A stretch of 11,717 nucleotides of DNA from an uncultured Solobacterium sp. (GCA_937895985.1 CALBKL010000128.1:1-11717); one strand, 5' to 3'. Positions 1-7,049 are shown, numbered from the stretch's first letter. Program-made: numbers and translations. Notes: generated from the letters alone by a model not told the origin.

Positions 1-1273
1 AGCGATCCGTATCATTCATCTTTGGTAAAGAAGTATACATCACTTCATGTAACTTTACTTCTACATCTGGTGTAATACCAACACCATTAACCCAAACATC
101 ATTCGGGGAAGTCCATTTTGAAGTTGTATATTTAAGTGCGGAACCATCTTTGAAGACACGTGATACCTGTACTGTACCCTTACCATAGGTCGTTACACCA
201 ATTACTGTTACATCCTGATGTTGTTCCTTGAGTGCCATTGTGAGTACTTCCGATGCGCTCGCTGTATTCTTATTTACTAAGATGGCAATCTTCTTGATGT
301 TGTCATACATACCATCTGTTGTACGGATTTCTTCTGTCGTACCATCCGCATACACTTGCTTCATCGCAAGCGTATCCTTTGGCAAGAAATATGACGCAAT
401 ACCTTGTAATGCGGTTAGATATCCACCACCGTTATCACGTAAGTCAATCACGATATTTGATACATTCGCATTCTTGAAATCATCTAGGTATGCCTTTACT
501 TCATTAGTTGTATTTTCACCAAACTGATAAATCTGTAAGTAACCTGTATTATCACTTAGAATCTCTCCAAACGCAGTTGCACTGACAGCTGCACGAGTAA
601 TTGTTATCTCAAGAGGTTGTTCCTGACGGATGAATTCAATCGTTACATCCGTACCACTATCACCCTGTACTAGATTCTTGATTTCTTCTGTTGTCTTACC
701 AGTGAGTGATTCACCATTGACCTTATTCATGATATCTCCAGCTTTTACACCTGCTTTATCCGCTGGTGAATTACGGAAGACACGCTCGATAATGTTGATT
801 CCATTGGCCTGTAAGAACTGTACACCAATCCCTACATAATTACGGTTGATAGAATCTGTAAACTGCTTCATCTCATCAGCCGTCATATATTCTGTATGCT
901 TATCAACATCATTGGTTGTAATACCCTTTAGAGCTTGGTCTGTTAATTTCGTATCAATATTTTCTACTTGATCCGCAAAAAACCAATCATTCTCCATCAC
1001 CTGTAAAACACCATTGATTTTCTCATCAGAATTCAAAGGAAGATTATTCACCACATTCTTACGCGCAGGTGCGAGTGAAGATAATGGCAGTACTGAGCCA
1101 AGCAACCAACCACCTACTAAGGCAACTACGACAAACGCTACCATAAGGATACGTAGACGTTTTACTTTCTTCTGTTCTTGTTTTAAAGCCACTTCTTCTG
1201 GCCATAAATGACGACGGAAAGGAATACTATATACTTTTTCATCGTTCTGCAATTCTTCTTTATTTTCATCCAT
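1..1273 (-). CDS. S41 carboxy-terminal processing protease, PDZ-containing (3' end outside window)
   Basis: Membrane-anchored serine protease of the CtpA/CtpB/Prc family, acting outside the membrane on protein C-termini. It begins MDENKEELQND with an AGAGG ribosome binding site upstream, and 424 codons are visible before the window edge. Seen: a basic cytoplasmic start, one membrane segment (about 39-63), a PDZ domain (about 143-228, VGIGVQF carboxylate-binding loop at 147-153), then the S41 fold with IDLRDNGGG (276-284). The catalytic pair is readable: Ser339 in TASASE and Lys365 in TYGKGTVQ, 26 residues apart (25 in E. coli Prc). Family members are usually 400-500 residues, so little is missing. 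It follows the M23 peptidase gene on the same strand, behind a terminator-like hairpin. A CtpB-type protease next to ftsEX is also known in Bacillus subtilis. The substrate is unknown; processing of the neighbouring M23 hydrolase is only an inference. Confidence 0.95.
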   Translation of the reverse strand, partial: MDENKEELQNDEKVYSIPFRRHLWPEEVALKQEQKKVKRLRILMVAFVVVALVGGWLLGSVLPLSSLAPARKNVVNNLPLNSDEKINGVLQVMENDWFFADQVENIDTKLTDQALKGITTNDVDKHTEYMTADEMKQFTDSINRNYVGIGVQFLQANGINIIERVFRNSPADKAGVKAGDIMNKVNGESLTGKTTEEIKNLVQGDSGTDVTIEFIRQEQPLEITITRAAVSATAFGEILSDNTGYLQIYQFGENTTNEVKAYLDDFKNANVSNIVIDLRDNGGGYLTALQGIASYFLPKDTLAMKQVYADGTTEEIRTTDGMYDNIKKIAILVNKNTASASEVLTMALKEQHQDVTVIGVTTYGKGTVQVSRVFKDGSALKYTTSKWTSPNDVWVNGVGITPDVEVKLHEVMYTSLPKMNDTDR

Positions 1274-1293
1274 TTTACTGCCTCTATCTTTCT

Positions 1294-1325
1294 AAAAAGA
1301 GTCTCTATTTTAGAAGAGACTCTTT
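1294..1325 (-). terminator. Hairpin terminator or attenuator between the M23 gene and the S41 protease gene
   Basis: A perfect 11-bp inverted repeat (AAAGAGTCTCT at 1296-1306, AGAGACTCTTT at 1315-1325) has an 8-base loop. Read on the minus strand it runs into five Ts (1298-1294). It starts 10 bases after the M23 stop codon and ends about 20 bases before the S41 start. It should end most ftsEX-M23 transcripts, leaving the S41 gene to read-through or to a promoter I could not identify. The stem is AT-rich at its base, so partial termination is plausible. Confidence 0.8.
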
Positions 1326-1335
1326 GATGATATTT

Positions 1336-2730
1336 CTAATAACCAAATACTTCTTCTGGTTGAATACGACATGGAGCACCAACACCATCACTGCAACGTC
1401 TGCCATATAAGCCGTATCTTCCACCCGTCCAACCTGCTCCAAAGCTTACGTCACCATTCCAGTTGGCTGCGTAATACGCAAAGTTAGATGCATCTCCTAG
1501 GTAGAAGATTTCCACGTGACAGTGTGGTCCTGTTGTATTACCGGAAGAACCTACCTGTCCGATGACGTCACCTGCATTTACAATTGTCCCTGTCGCTGCT
1601 GGTGTATTTAATGTCATATGGAAATAATCCACACCATACAAGCTACCATTTACTGTTACAAGTAAGATAACCTGGTTACCAGAATAGGAAGCACCACCAA
1701 ACTGATATCCACAACTATCGCCTAGATAACCAACTGTTGGACATCCATTAACACCTCTTAGTACAACACCATTGGCAACCGCACGAATTGTCGCACCATA
1801 ACCAGCCGCAAAGTCATATCCCAAGTGGATACTTCCATCTGGATAAGACCAAGTACCAGCACTACGCCAAGCACCATCAACTGGGTAAGTCCAACCATTT
1901 GTTGTAGGGATCGCCTCAATTTGAGCAGTGATACCTGACATCAACGCATTGTTTTGTGCAATATCCGAGTTCTTTGTTTCGATTGAACCGCGAAGTGCAG
2001 CTGCCGTCTTCTGCGCTGCCTCTTGGGCAATTTGCACATAAGTTTGTAAAGTAATGAGTTCTTTCTGTTGATCTTGTTTTTCCTTCTTTTGAATCTCTAG
2101 TTCATTCTTCGCAACAACAAGCTCTTCTTTTTGTTTGTTTAACGTTGCGATAATCTGAACAAGTTCATTCAAAGTCTTCTTATCGTATTGAGAAATTGTA
2201 CTTAAACCATTCGCAATACGAATAAAGTCTGTGAAGTTATTCGCACCCATCAAAATATCAATATATTGATTTGTACGCATCGTAGGTTGATTTAACACCA
2301 TACGTGTCTTTACTTTATCTTGTAGTTTATCTGCTGTTTGTTGGTTTTGTTCAATCTCTGCTTGCTTATAGTCAATTTCTTTCTGTTTTGCGTCAATTTC
2401 AGCTTCTTTCTGTGTAATTTCAGCTTGTTTTGTATCAATCTGAGTCTGATACTCCGACATCTTCGCTGCATATTTCGATATATTGGCTTCCATATCAGCC
2501 TTTTGAGCCTTCCAAGCCGCAATCTGTTGATTCATTTCCGCATTCTGAGACTCTAAGTAAGCTTTATATGCCTCACATGCACTGGCATCATCTTTACCAT
2601 AGTTTGTACAGCGATTCAACCAATATTCAGAGTTGGAATAATCTTCATCCGCAATAACAGTACTCGATTGATTTCCAACCATAATCACAGCTATCAACAG
2701 GCATAAACATATCTTCGTTAATTTTTTCAT
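1336..2730 (-). CDS. Exported coiled-coil M23 peptidoglycan endopeptidase (EnvC/PcsB-like FtsEX partner)
   Basis: Secreted zinc endopeptidase predicted to cut peptidoglycan cross-links under FtsEX control. The 464 residues contain a signal peptide (1-27, cleavage likely near VIA-DED), a long coiled coil (about 62-145 and 185-275), then an M23/LytM domain (about 278-420). Zinc ligands fit His302 and Asp306 in HLGYD and His405 in GPHCH; His371 (DYFHM) and His403 fit the catalytic histidines. The first coil contains tandem heptads (94-128). The start codon overlaps the ftsX stop (ATGA), so translation is probably coupled. In E. coli, EnvC occupies the equivalent FtsX-bound coiled-coil role but has a degenerate LytM domain; here the active site looks intact, so this protein may itself be the hydrolase, as with PcsB or CwlO. 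Odd feature: seven cysteines in the mature protein, six of which could form three close pairs (41/52, 330/340, 446/454). Confidence 0.93.
   Translation of the reverse strand: MKKLTKICLCLLIAVIMVGNQSSTVIADEDYSNSEYWLNRCTNYGKDDASACEAYKAYLESQNAEMNQQIAAWKAQKADMEANISKYAAKMSEYQTQIDTKQAEITQKEAEIDAKQKEIDYKQAEIEQNQQTADKLQDKVKTRMVLNQPTMRTNQYIDILMGANNFTDFIRIANGLSTISQYDKKTLNELVQIIATLNKQKEELVVAKNELEIQKKEKQDQQKELITLQTYVQIAQEAAQKTAAALRGSIETKNSDIAQNNALMSGITAQIEAIPTTNGWTYPVDGAWRSAGTWSYPDGSIHLGYDFAAGYGATIRAVANGVVLRGVNGCPTVGYLGDSCGYQFGGASYSGNQVILLVTVNGSLYGVDYFHMTLNTPAATGTIVNAGDVIGQVGSSGNTTGPHCHVEIFYLGDASNFAYYAANWNGDVSFGAGWTGGRYGLYGRRCSDGVGAPCRIQPEEVFGY
2347..2451 (-). repeat. Tandem heptad repeats (21-bp period) inside the M23 coiled coil
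   Basis: Residues 94-128 are five seven-residue units in register: YQTQIDT, KQAEITQ, KEAEIDA, KQKEIDY, KQAEIEQ. Each has Ile at position 5, and the last four have Lys at position 1 and Glu at position 4. At DNA level this is a 21-base periodicity with degenerate copies. Such units form a regular amphipathic helix and may expand or contract between strains. Confidence 0.75.
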
Positions 2731-3620
2731 CGCTTATCCCTCAAATACTTCGTTACGGAGAGCCAGCTTCCGAAAAGACCGACAAGAATACCAACTAATA
2801 ATAAAATACCTGAAATATAGTACAAGAATGGGAATGCCTTCTCTAAACGGAACATATTAGAGATCAACACACCAGAAGTCTTGTCAAAGATCACAATGTA
2901 GCCCCAAATCGTTAGACCAATTGGAATAATTGCGCCGAGAATTCCTGTAATAATGCCCTCCCAAAGGAAAGGAGCACGAATAAATCCATTTGTCGCACCT
3001 ACATGTTTCATGATCGTAATTTCATCTTTACGTGCATAAATTGTAAGTTTGATTGTATTTTGAATTAAGAAGATTGCAAGTAGCGTTAACGCAGCCACCA
3101 AGATACTACCAAAGCGGCGAATGGATGACATCGCATCAACCATGTTCAATGTGCTTTGGCCACCATAGTTAACACTATCAACCCCAGTAATCTTGTCAAT
3201 CTGCTTAGCAATCTCTTCAAGATTTGCGCCATTCTTTGTTTCTACATAGTAGGCGTCATGCATAGGGTTATCTGCCTTAAATGGTTCAAACACCGCTCTT
3301 GTACGCTCATCTTCAAAACTGTTGATGTAATATTTTAACTCATCATCTTTCGACGAATATGTTACCTTTTCTACCCCGTCAATTGCAGAGATTGCCTTCT
3401 CAATCTGTTTTAGACTTGATGAAGACTCCGCATCATACGAAACCATTACAGAAATTTCAACGGAAGACTCTACAGAACGAGTAAACTGTTCTAAGTGATA
3501 ACTCAATACCAAGAACAAACTAATAATCATTAATGTAACTGTAACTGCGATTGCACTCGAAAGAGACATTGCCCAGTGTCTACCAACACCACGGATACCT
3601 TCACGAATTGGTCTAATCAT
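2727..3620 (-). CDS. ftsX: Cell division protein FtsX
   Basis: Integral membrane partner of FtsE; together they pass ATP-driven conformational change to an extracellular peptidoglycan hydrolase. The 297 residues show the FtsX layout: membrane helices at about 20-42, 171-194, 216-245 and 266-288, and a large outer loop (about 43-165) between the first two, which in studied homologues binds the coiled-coil hydrolase. The cytoplasmic segment RKDEITIMKHVGAT (197-210) is the typical contact region to the ATPase. I chose the ATG at 3620 (MIRPIREGIRG), which matches usual FtsX N-termini. An AAGGAGGT inside the end of ftsE lies 10 bases before it. The upstream ATG at 3629 is only 2 bases from that site, and a longer frame to 3677 has no support. 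ftsX overlaps ftsE by 8 bases and the M23 gene by 4, a tightly coupled trio. Confidence 0.95.
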   Translation of the reverse strand: MIRPIREGIRGVGRHWAMSLSSAIAVTVTLMIISLFLVLSYHLEQFTRSVESSVEISVMVSYDAESSSSLKQIEKAISAIDGVEKVTYSSKDDELKYYINSFEDERTRAVFEPFKADNPMHDAYYVETKNGANLEEIAKQIDKITGVDSVNYGGQSTLNMVDAMSSIRRFGSILVAALTLLAIFLIQNTIKLTIYARKDEITIMKHVGATNGFIRAPFLWEGIITGILGAIIPIGLTIWGYIVIFDKTSGVLISNMFRLEKAFPFLYYISGILLLVGILVGLFGSWLSVTKYLRDKR

Positions 3621-4302
3621 GACGAACATAACCTCCTTCGGAACGGTCAGCCACAATGTGTCCTTGTTCCAAAACAATCGTACGCTTACGATACTTGTTT
3701 ACAAGCGTAATATCATGGGTAACCATGACAACTGTTGTACCATAGCGCTGGTTAATTTCCTGTAGTAAGTCCATAATTTCATCTGATTTTGCTGGGTCCA
3801 AGTTACCAGTAGGCTCATCCGCAATTAAGACCTTAGGACGGTTGGCAATCGCACGCGCAATCGCTACACGCTGCTGCTGTCCACCAGATAATTCCTTTGG
3901 GAAAGAATTGCCCTTCTCACTTAATCCAACGACTTTCATCACTTCAATCGTACGCTTACGAATTTGTGCCTTCTTCATACCAATAACCTCAAGGGCATAT
4001 GCGATATTCTCAAACACTGTCAAATGTGGCAACAATTTATAATCCTGGAATACAACACCGATATTACGGCGATAGATAGGAATCTGACGTTTGGATAATT
4101 CCCCAACATCAATACCGACAACTTTGACATTGCCTTTTGTACACATTTCTTCCGCATCCATCAACTTAATCAAAGTAGACTTACCAGAACCAGTTGGCCC
4201 AATGACGTAAACAAATTCGCCCTGATCAACTGATAAATTTATATCATACAGTGCATTTGTACCATTTTTATATCGTTTGTAAACATGGTTGCATTGAATC
4301 AT
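3613..4302 (-). CDS. ftsE: Cell division ATP-binding protein FtsE
   Basis: Cytoplasmic ATPase that pairs with FtsX as a type VII ABC mechanotransmitter rather than a transporter. The 229 residues are full length for the family. Visible motifs: Walker A GPTGSGKST (35-43), Q-loop VVFQD (Gln86), signature LSGGQ (138-142), Walker B VLIADEP (158-164, catalytic Glu163) and the switch histidine in VTHD (His196). All are intact. The start has an AAGGAGGT site at 4309-4316, 6 bases upstream. The last codons (SEGGY, 221-225) double as the ribosome binding site for ftsX. A candidate extended -10 lies at 4339-4347, but the yitT-like gene is only 52 bases upstream on the same strand with no hairpin between, so read-through is also possible. 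Confidence 0.97.
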   Translation of the reverse strand: MIQCNHVYKRYKNGTNALYDINLSVDQGEFVYVIGPTGSGKSTLIKLMDAEEMCTKGNVKVVGIDVGELSKRQIPIYRRNIGVVFQDYKLLPHLTVFENIAYALEVIGMKKAQIRKRTIEVMKVVGLSEKGNSFPKELSGGQQQRVAIARAIANRPKVLIADEPTGNLDPAKSDEIMDLLQEINQRYGTTVVMVTHDITLVNKYRKRTIVLEQGHIVADRSEGGYVRHD

Positions 4303-4338
4303 AAGGGTACCTCCTTACTTGTGAAATCCTGCCCAATA

Positions 4339-4347
4339 ATTTTATCA
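4339..4347 (-). promoter_or_regulatory. Candidate extended -10 promoter for the ftsE operon
   Basis: On the minus strand the gap between the yitT-like gene and ftsE reads TGATAAAAT, an extended -10 (TG-N-TAAAAT). It predicts a start near 4332 and a leader of about 30 bases holding AAGGAGGT. No convincing -35 is seen, which is common for extended -10 promoters. Confidence 0.45.
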
Positions 4348-4354
4348 CATTCTG

Positions 4355-5209
4355 TTAAATATTGGATGAAGCGTAGGTGAAACCTTCACCATGCATATCA
4401 GACGCATCATTTGTAATCACAAATGCTTTTGGATCAATTCGATTAATTAATGAAATTAAACTTGCATATTGACGTGTCGATACAACAACCAATACAACAT
4501 TCTTAGCTTCACTGTTGAATCCACCACGACCATCTAAAATCGTAACACCACGATTGAGTTCCTGATAGATTGCATCTCGTAACTCTTCCCAATGACTGGA
4601 AATAATATGTACAGACTTGGCATTGGCACCTTGTCCAGCACTCAACACCTTTCCAATCGCAAAGCCAGACGCAAACACGGACACTAGACCAAGTAGTGCA
4701 GAGTTAATGCCATACGCCGCAATACCTAATCCAACCGTTAAAGTATCAATAATAATAACCAAAACCGAAATTTGTACACCTGTAAACTTATGCAAAATCA
4801 AGGCCGGTATATCCATACCACCTGTACTCGATCCCGCTCTCATCACAATACCAATACCAGTACCACCAAGGAGTCCTGCATATAAAGCAGCCAAAATCGG
4901 ATCAACAGTGATTGGATTTGGGACCTTAATCAACAAGTTGTTAAATACTGGATAGGCAAGTGAAGACAACATCGTTGTTAAGGCAAATTCCTTACCAAGG
5001 ATAAATGCCCCTAAAATTAGGAAGCCAATCACTGCCGAGTTAGCAAACAAGGTCTTATCTATATGGAAGAATGGTTCAAAGGCAACCGCAAGACCAGCGA
5101 CGCCACCGGAAAGAATATTGTACGGTAAAATAAAAAATTCTACTGACATAGACAATAAGAACGTTCCAGCTAAAACCATCAAAAAATTGATTACACTTTT
5201 CTTATTCAT
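4355..5209 (-). CDS. YitT-family (DUF161/DUF2179) membrane protein
   Basis: Polytopic inner-membrane protein of the widespread YitT family, whose transport or other role is unsettled. From the chosen Met (MNKKSVINFL) it has 284 residues, the usual family length. It has five or more hydrophobic segments up to about residue 190, including the conserved GTGIGIVMRAGSSTGGMDI stretch (116-134). A cytoplasmic DUF2179 domain follows (about 197-280), with RGVTILDGRGGF (220-231) and the IDPKAFVITNDASDMHGEGF pattern (258-277) that is diagnostic of the family. The frame stays open upstream to 5299, but that extension overlaps the divergent VanZ-like gene and looks unnatural. The start at 5209 has no ribosome binding site; instead TATAAT lies 7 bases upstream, suggesting a leaderless mRNA. 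Confidence 0.9.
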   Translation of the reverse strand: MNKKSVINFLMVLAGTFLLSMSVEFFILPYNILSGGVAGLAVAFEPFFHIDKTLFANSAVIGFLILGAFILGKEFALTTMLSSLAYPVFNNLLIKVPNPITVDPILAALYAGLLGGTGIGIVMRAGSSTGGMDIPALILHKFTGVQISVLVIIIDTLTVGLGIAAYGINSALLGLVSVFASGFAIGKVLSAGQGANAKSVHIISSHWEELRDAIYQELNRGVTILDGRGGFNSEAKNVVLVVVSTRQYASLISLINRIDPKAFVITNDASDMHGEGFTYASSNI

Positions 5210-5225
5210 GGAAGGTATTATATCA
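5210..5225. promoter_or_regulatory. Overlapping divergent promoters (yitT-like on minus, VanZ-like on plus)
   Basis: TATTATA at 5216-5222 is TATAATA on the minus strand, so one site can be a -10 in both directions. On the minus strand it is an extended -10 (TGATATAAT, 5225-5217) placed 7 bases before the yitT-like ATG. On the plus strand TATTAT (5216-5221) would start transcription near 5228, about 12 bases before the VanZ-like ribosome binding site. No good -35 is seen on either strand. Symmetric -10 elements driving both directions are a known class of bacterial bidirectional promoter. Confidence 0.5.
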
Positions 5226-5252
5226 TAGGTACTACGATATGGAGAATGACTA

Positions 5253-5696
5253 ATGAAAGATAACCGTATAAAAAACATCATCCTTTGGACTATCGTCATT
5301 GCATATACACTTTGGATATTTCATAACTCAGCACAAACTGGAAAAGTCTCCGCAAATCTGAGTCAAACTTTAAGCTATCGTATCTATGATTCTTTACAAT
5401 TCCTACATTTCATACCATTCCAATTATTCCACACACTCATTCGTAAATTCGCCCACTTTAGCGAATACGCTCTACTTGGCATCTTGGTATCTACAGTCAG
5501 TTCACATGCCATTCAAGAGCGCAAACAAAAGATGATCATTATCCTATGGATGGTGTTAACACCGATAATCGATGAAGGCATTCAATACTTTACACCTGGA
5601 AGATCTGCCGAATTACGCGACTGTTTCATCGACATGTGTGGATATAGCTTCGGATTTCTAATCACATATCTCATAAAAAAGTGGAAAACCAAATAA
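5253..5696 (+). CDS. VanZ-like family membrane protein
   Basis: Small integral membrane protein of the VanZ-like family, named after the teicoplanin-resistance accessory protein of Enterococcus. Most chromosomal members have no assigned function, so resistance should not be inferred. The 147 residues carry the family signatures: HNSAQTG (24-30), RKFAHFSEYALLG (64-76), and DEGIQYF (107-113) followed by PGRSAELRD (115-123), with about four membrane helices (8-24, 66-84, 94-110, 127-141). The start is supported by GGAGA at 5241-5245, 7 bases upstream. It diverges from the yitT-like gene and converges on ybaK; its stop codon lies inside the shared terminator hairpin. Confidence 0.92.
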   Translation: MKDNRIKNIILWTIVIAYTLWIFHNSAQTGKVSANLSQTLSYRIYDSLQFLHFIPFQLFHTLIRKFAHFSEYALLGILVSTVSSHAIQERKQKMIIILWMVLTPIIDEGIQYFTPGRSAELRDCFIDMCGYSFGFLITYLIKKWKTK

Positions 5697-5709
5697 GTTC
5701 TCCGCTTTT
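5675..5709. terminator. Shared hairpin terminator between the convergent VanZ-like and ybaK genes
   Basis: AAAAGTGGAAAAC (5677-5689) pairs with GTTCTCCGCTTTT (5697-5709) around a 7-base loop, with one mismatch and one G-T pair. Read on the minus strand it ends in six Ts (5680-5675), a good terminator for ybaK. On the plus strand the tail TTTTCTTTATT is weaker but usable. The VanZ-like stop codon is in the loop. Confidence 0.7.
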
Positions 5710-5711
5710 CT

Positions 5712-6194
5712 TTATTGTGTTAAACCTGCAACTTTACCTTCTGTGATCTTGATAATATCATCAGGCGCAATTTCAATCTGTGTTCCCACTTTACCACCTG
5801 AGACAAGAATTGTGTCAAACAATACGATTGTTTCATCATAAACTGTCACAAATAATTTCTTCATCCCTATTGGTGAACATCCACCATGAACATAACCCGT
5901 TGTCTTTAACAGTTCCTTCTGCGGTAACATCGCTACACTCTTTACACCAACTGCACGTGCACAAGCCTTTAAATCTAGTTTCTCTTTTACTGGAATTACA
6001 AATACATAATGATTTCCATCATCACCTTTTGTAACTAGTGTCTTAAAAACTTGTTCTGGATCTTCTCCGCACTTTTGTGCAACCGATACGCCATCTATCA
6101 AATCATCACTTACATCATAGGTATGTTCCTGATATGTAATTCCTTCCGCATCCAAAAGTCGCATCGCATTTGTCTTTACTTCTTTTTTTGCCAT
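5712..6194 (-). CDS. ybaK: Cys-tRNA(Pro)/aminoacyl-tRNA deacylase, YbaK/EbsC family
   Basis: Free-standing editing enzyme that hydrolyses mischarged tRNA, classically Cys-tRNA(Pro) made by prolyl-tRNA synthetase. The 160 residues match the family length. Seen: DGVSVAQ (34-40), the conserved lysine in VFKTLV (Lys51), VIPVKEKLDLK (66-76) and the GGCSPIG loop (104-110), all hallmarks of the YbaK fold. The start ATG follows GCGAGGTAAATAT, a clear ribosome binding site. It diverges from tcdA with about 98 bases between and converges with the VanZ-like gene. Specificity (Cys-tRNA(Pro) versus other misacylated tRNAs) cannot be read from the sequence. Confidence 0.93.
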   Translation of the reverse strand: MAKKEVKTNAMRLLDAEGITYQEHTYDVSDDLIDGVSVAQKCGEDPEQVFKTLVTKGDDGNHYVFVIPVKEKLDLKACARAVGVKSVAMLPQKELLKTTGYVHGGCSPIGMKKLFVTVYDETIVLFDTILVSGGKVGTQIEIAPDDIIKITEGKVAGLTQ

Positions 6195-6292
6195 ATATTT
6201 ACCTCGCCACTATTTTACAACAATTTATGAATCACTGCAGATACGTTCCATCCATATTAAATTTACGCTACAATTAACTGCGAGGTAAACCT
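6195..6292. promoter_or_regulatory. Divergent intergenic region between ybaK and tcdA with mirrored ribosome binding sites
   Basis: The ten bases GCGAGGTAAA occur on the plus strand at 6280-6289 and on the minus strand at 6207-6198, each exactly 3 bases before its start codon. They form a perfect inverted repeat about 72 bases apart. The simplest reading is two matching ribosome binding sites. TACAAT at 6269-6274 is a weak -10 candidate for tcdA. I found no convincing promoter for ybaK. Confidence 0.45.
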
Positions 6293-7030
6293 ATGATCAA
6301 TCGTTTTTCTAGAACACAACGCGTCATCGGAAGAGACGCACTACATAAAATCCAACAAGCACATGTAATTGTCTTCGGCGTTGGTGGAGTTGGCGGATAT
6401 GCTATCGAAGCTTTAGCACGCAGTGGTATTGGCAAAATCGACATCGTCGACCATGATACAGTTTCACTGACCAATATCAACCGACAACTTATCGCAACCG
6501 ACGCAACCATCGACCAATACAAAGTAGATGTGATGAAGGAACGCATCCATACTATTAGTCCAGATACTATCGTCAATGCCCTACCAATCTTCTATTTACC
6601 AGAAACTAAAAATCAGTTTGACTTTAGTAAATACGACTATATTATCGATGCGATTGATAATGTTACAGCTAAGATTGATTTAATCGTCACAGCGAAAGAA
6701 CTAGGTGTTCCTATCATCTCCGCAATGGGTTGTGGCAATCGCTTTGATCCAACAAAAGTTCGTGTTATGGATATCTACGACACAAAAAATGACCCACTCG
6801 CAAAAGTCATGCGCCATGAATTACGTGCACGTAACATCAAAGACTTACAGGTATGTTGTTCGATAGAGGCTCCAATCAAGCCAATTGAATATCCCGATGA
6901 GGAACAAGAAAAAGCAGTGAAATGGAGTATTCCAGGTTCCACTGCCTTCGTGCCACCGGTTGCGGGTATTACATTAGCTGCCGAAGTTGTTCGACAAATT
7001 ACAAATTTTGACCCAAATAATCGCAAGTAA
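6293..7030 (+). CDS. tcdA: tRNA threonylcarbamoyladenosine dehydratase TcdA
   Basis: E1-like (ThiF/MoeB/HesA fold) ATP-dependent enzyme that cyclises t6A at position 37 of ANN-decoding tRNAs to ct6A. The 245 residues contain the nucleotide-binding GVGGVGG (29-35), the acidic strand end IVDHD (51-55), NINRQ (61-65), DAIDN (119-123) and a C-terminal PGSTAFVPPVAG segment (214-225), which together separate TcdA from ThiF or MoeB. The start FSRTQRVIGRDAL is typical of this subgroup. The ribosome binding site is GAGGT at 6282-6286. The gene stands alone, divergent from ybaK; both neighbours act on tRNA, but nothing shows that they are co-regulated. Confidence 0.94.
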   Translation: MINRFSRTQRVIGRDALHKIQQAHVIVFGVGGVGGYAIEALARSGIGKIDIVDHDTVSLTNINRQLIATDATIDQYKVDVMKERIHTISPDTIVNALPIFYLPETKNQFDFSKYDYIIDAIDNVTAKIDLIVTAKELGVPIISAMGCGNRFDPTKVRVMDIYDTKNDPLAKVMRHELRARNIKDLQVCCSIEAPIKPIEYPDEEQEKAVKWSIPGSTAFVPPVAGITLAAEVVRQITNFDPNNRK

Positions 7031-7049
7031 CTATTGTTACTTGTTTTTT
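7024..7049 (+). terminator. Intrinsic terminator of tcdA
   Basis: A perfect 8-bp stem (CAAGTAAC 7024-7031, GTTACTTG 7036-7043) with loop TATT is followed by six Ts (7044-7049). The tcdA stop codon is inside the left arm, and the T-run overlaps the yqeY stop codon on the other strand. For minus-strand transcripts the tail is only CGATTATTT, so it works mainly for tcdA. Confidence 0.85.

Noticed and set aside
228..1211. Plus-strand open frames of 65-99 codons opposite the S41 protease gene
   Set aside because: They are antisense shadows of a clear conserved gene, with no ribosome binding sites or recognisable domains.
3621..3677. Longer FtsX start at 3677 or 3629
   Set aside because: The added residues lie inside ftsE, have no ribosome binding site at usable spacing, and do not look like an FtsX N-terminus.
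4617..4955. 112-codon plus-strand frame opposite the yitT-like gene
   Set aside because: Proline- and alanine-rich composition is what antisense of a membrane gene gives; no start signal or family resemblance.
5210..5299. N-terminal extension of the yitT-like frame (start at 5299)
   Set aside because: It would overlap the first 47 bases of the well-supported VanZ-like gene, adds 30 residues not expected in the family, and crosses the promoter region.
5253..5696. Glycopeptide resistance from the VanZ-like gene
   Set aside because: Only the general VanZ-like family pattern is present; no vanHAX-type ligase or regulator genes are nearby, and such proteins are common in sensitive Firmicutes.
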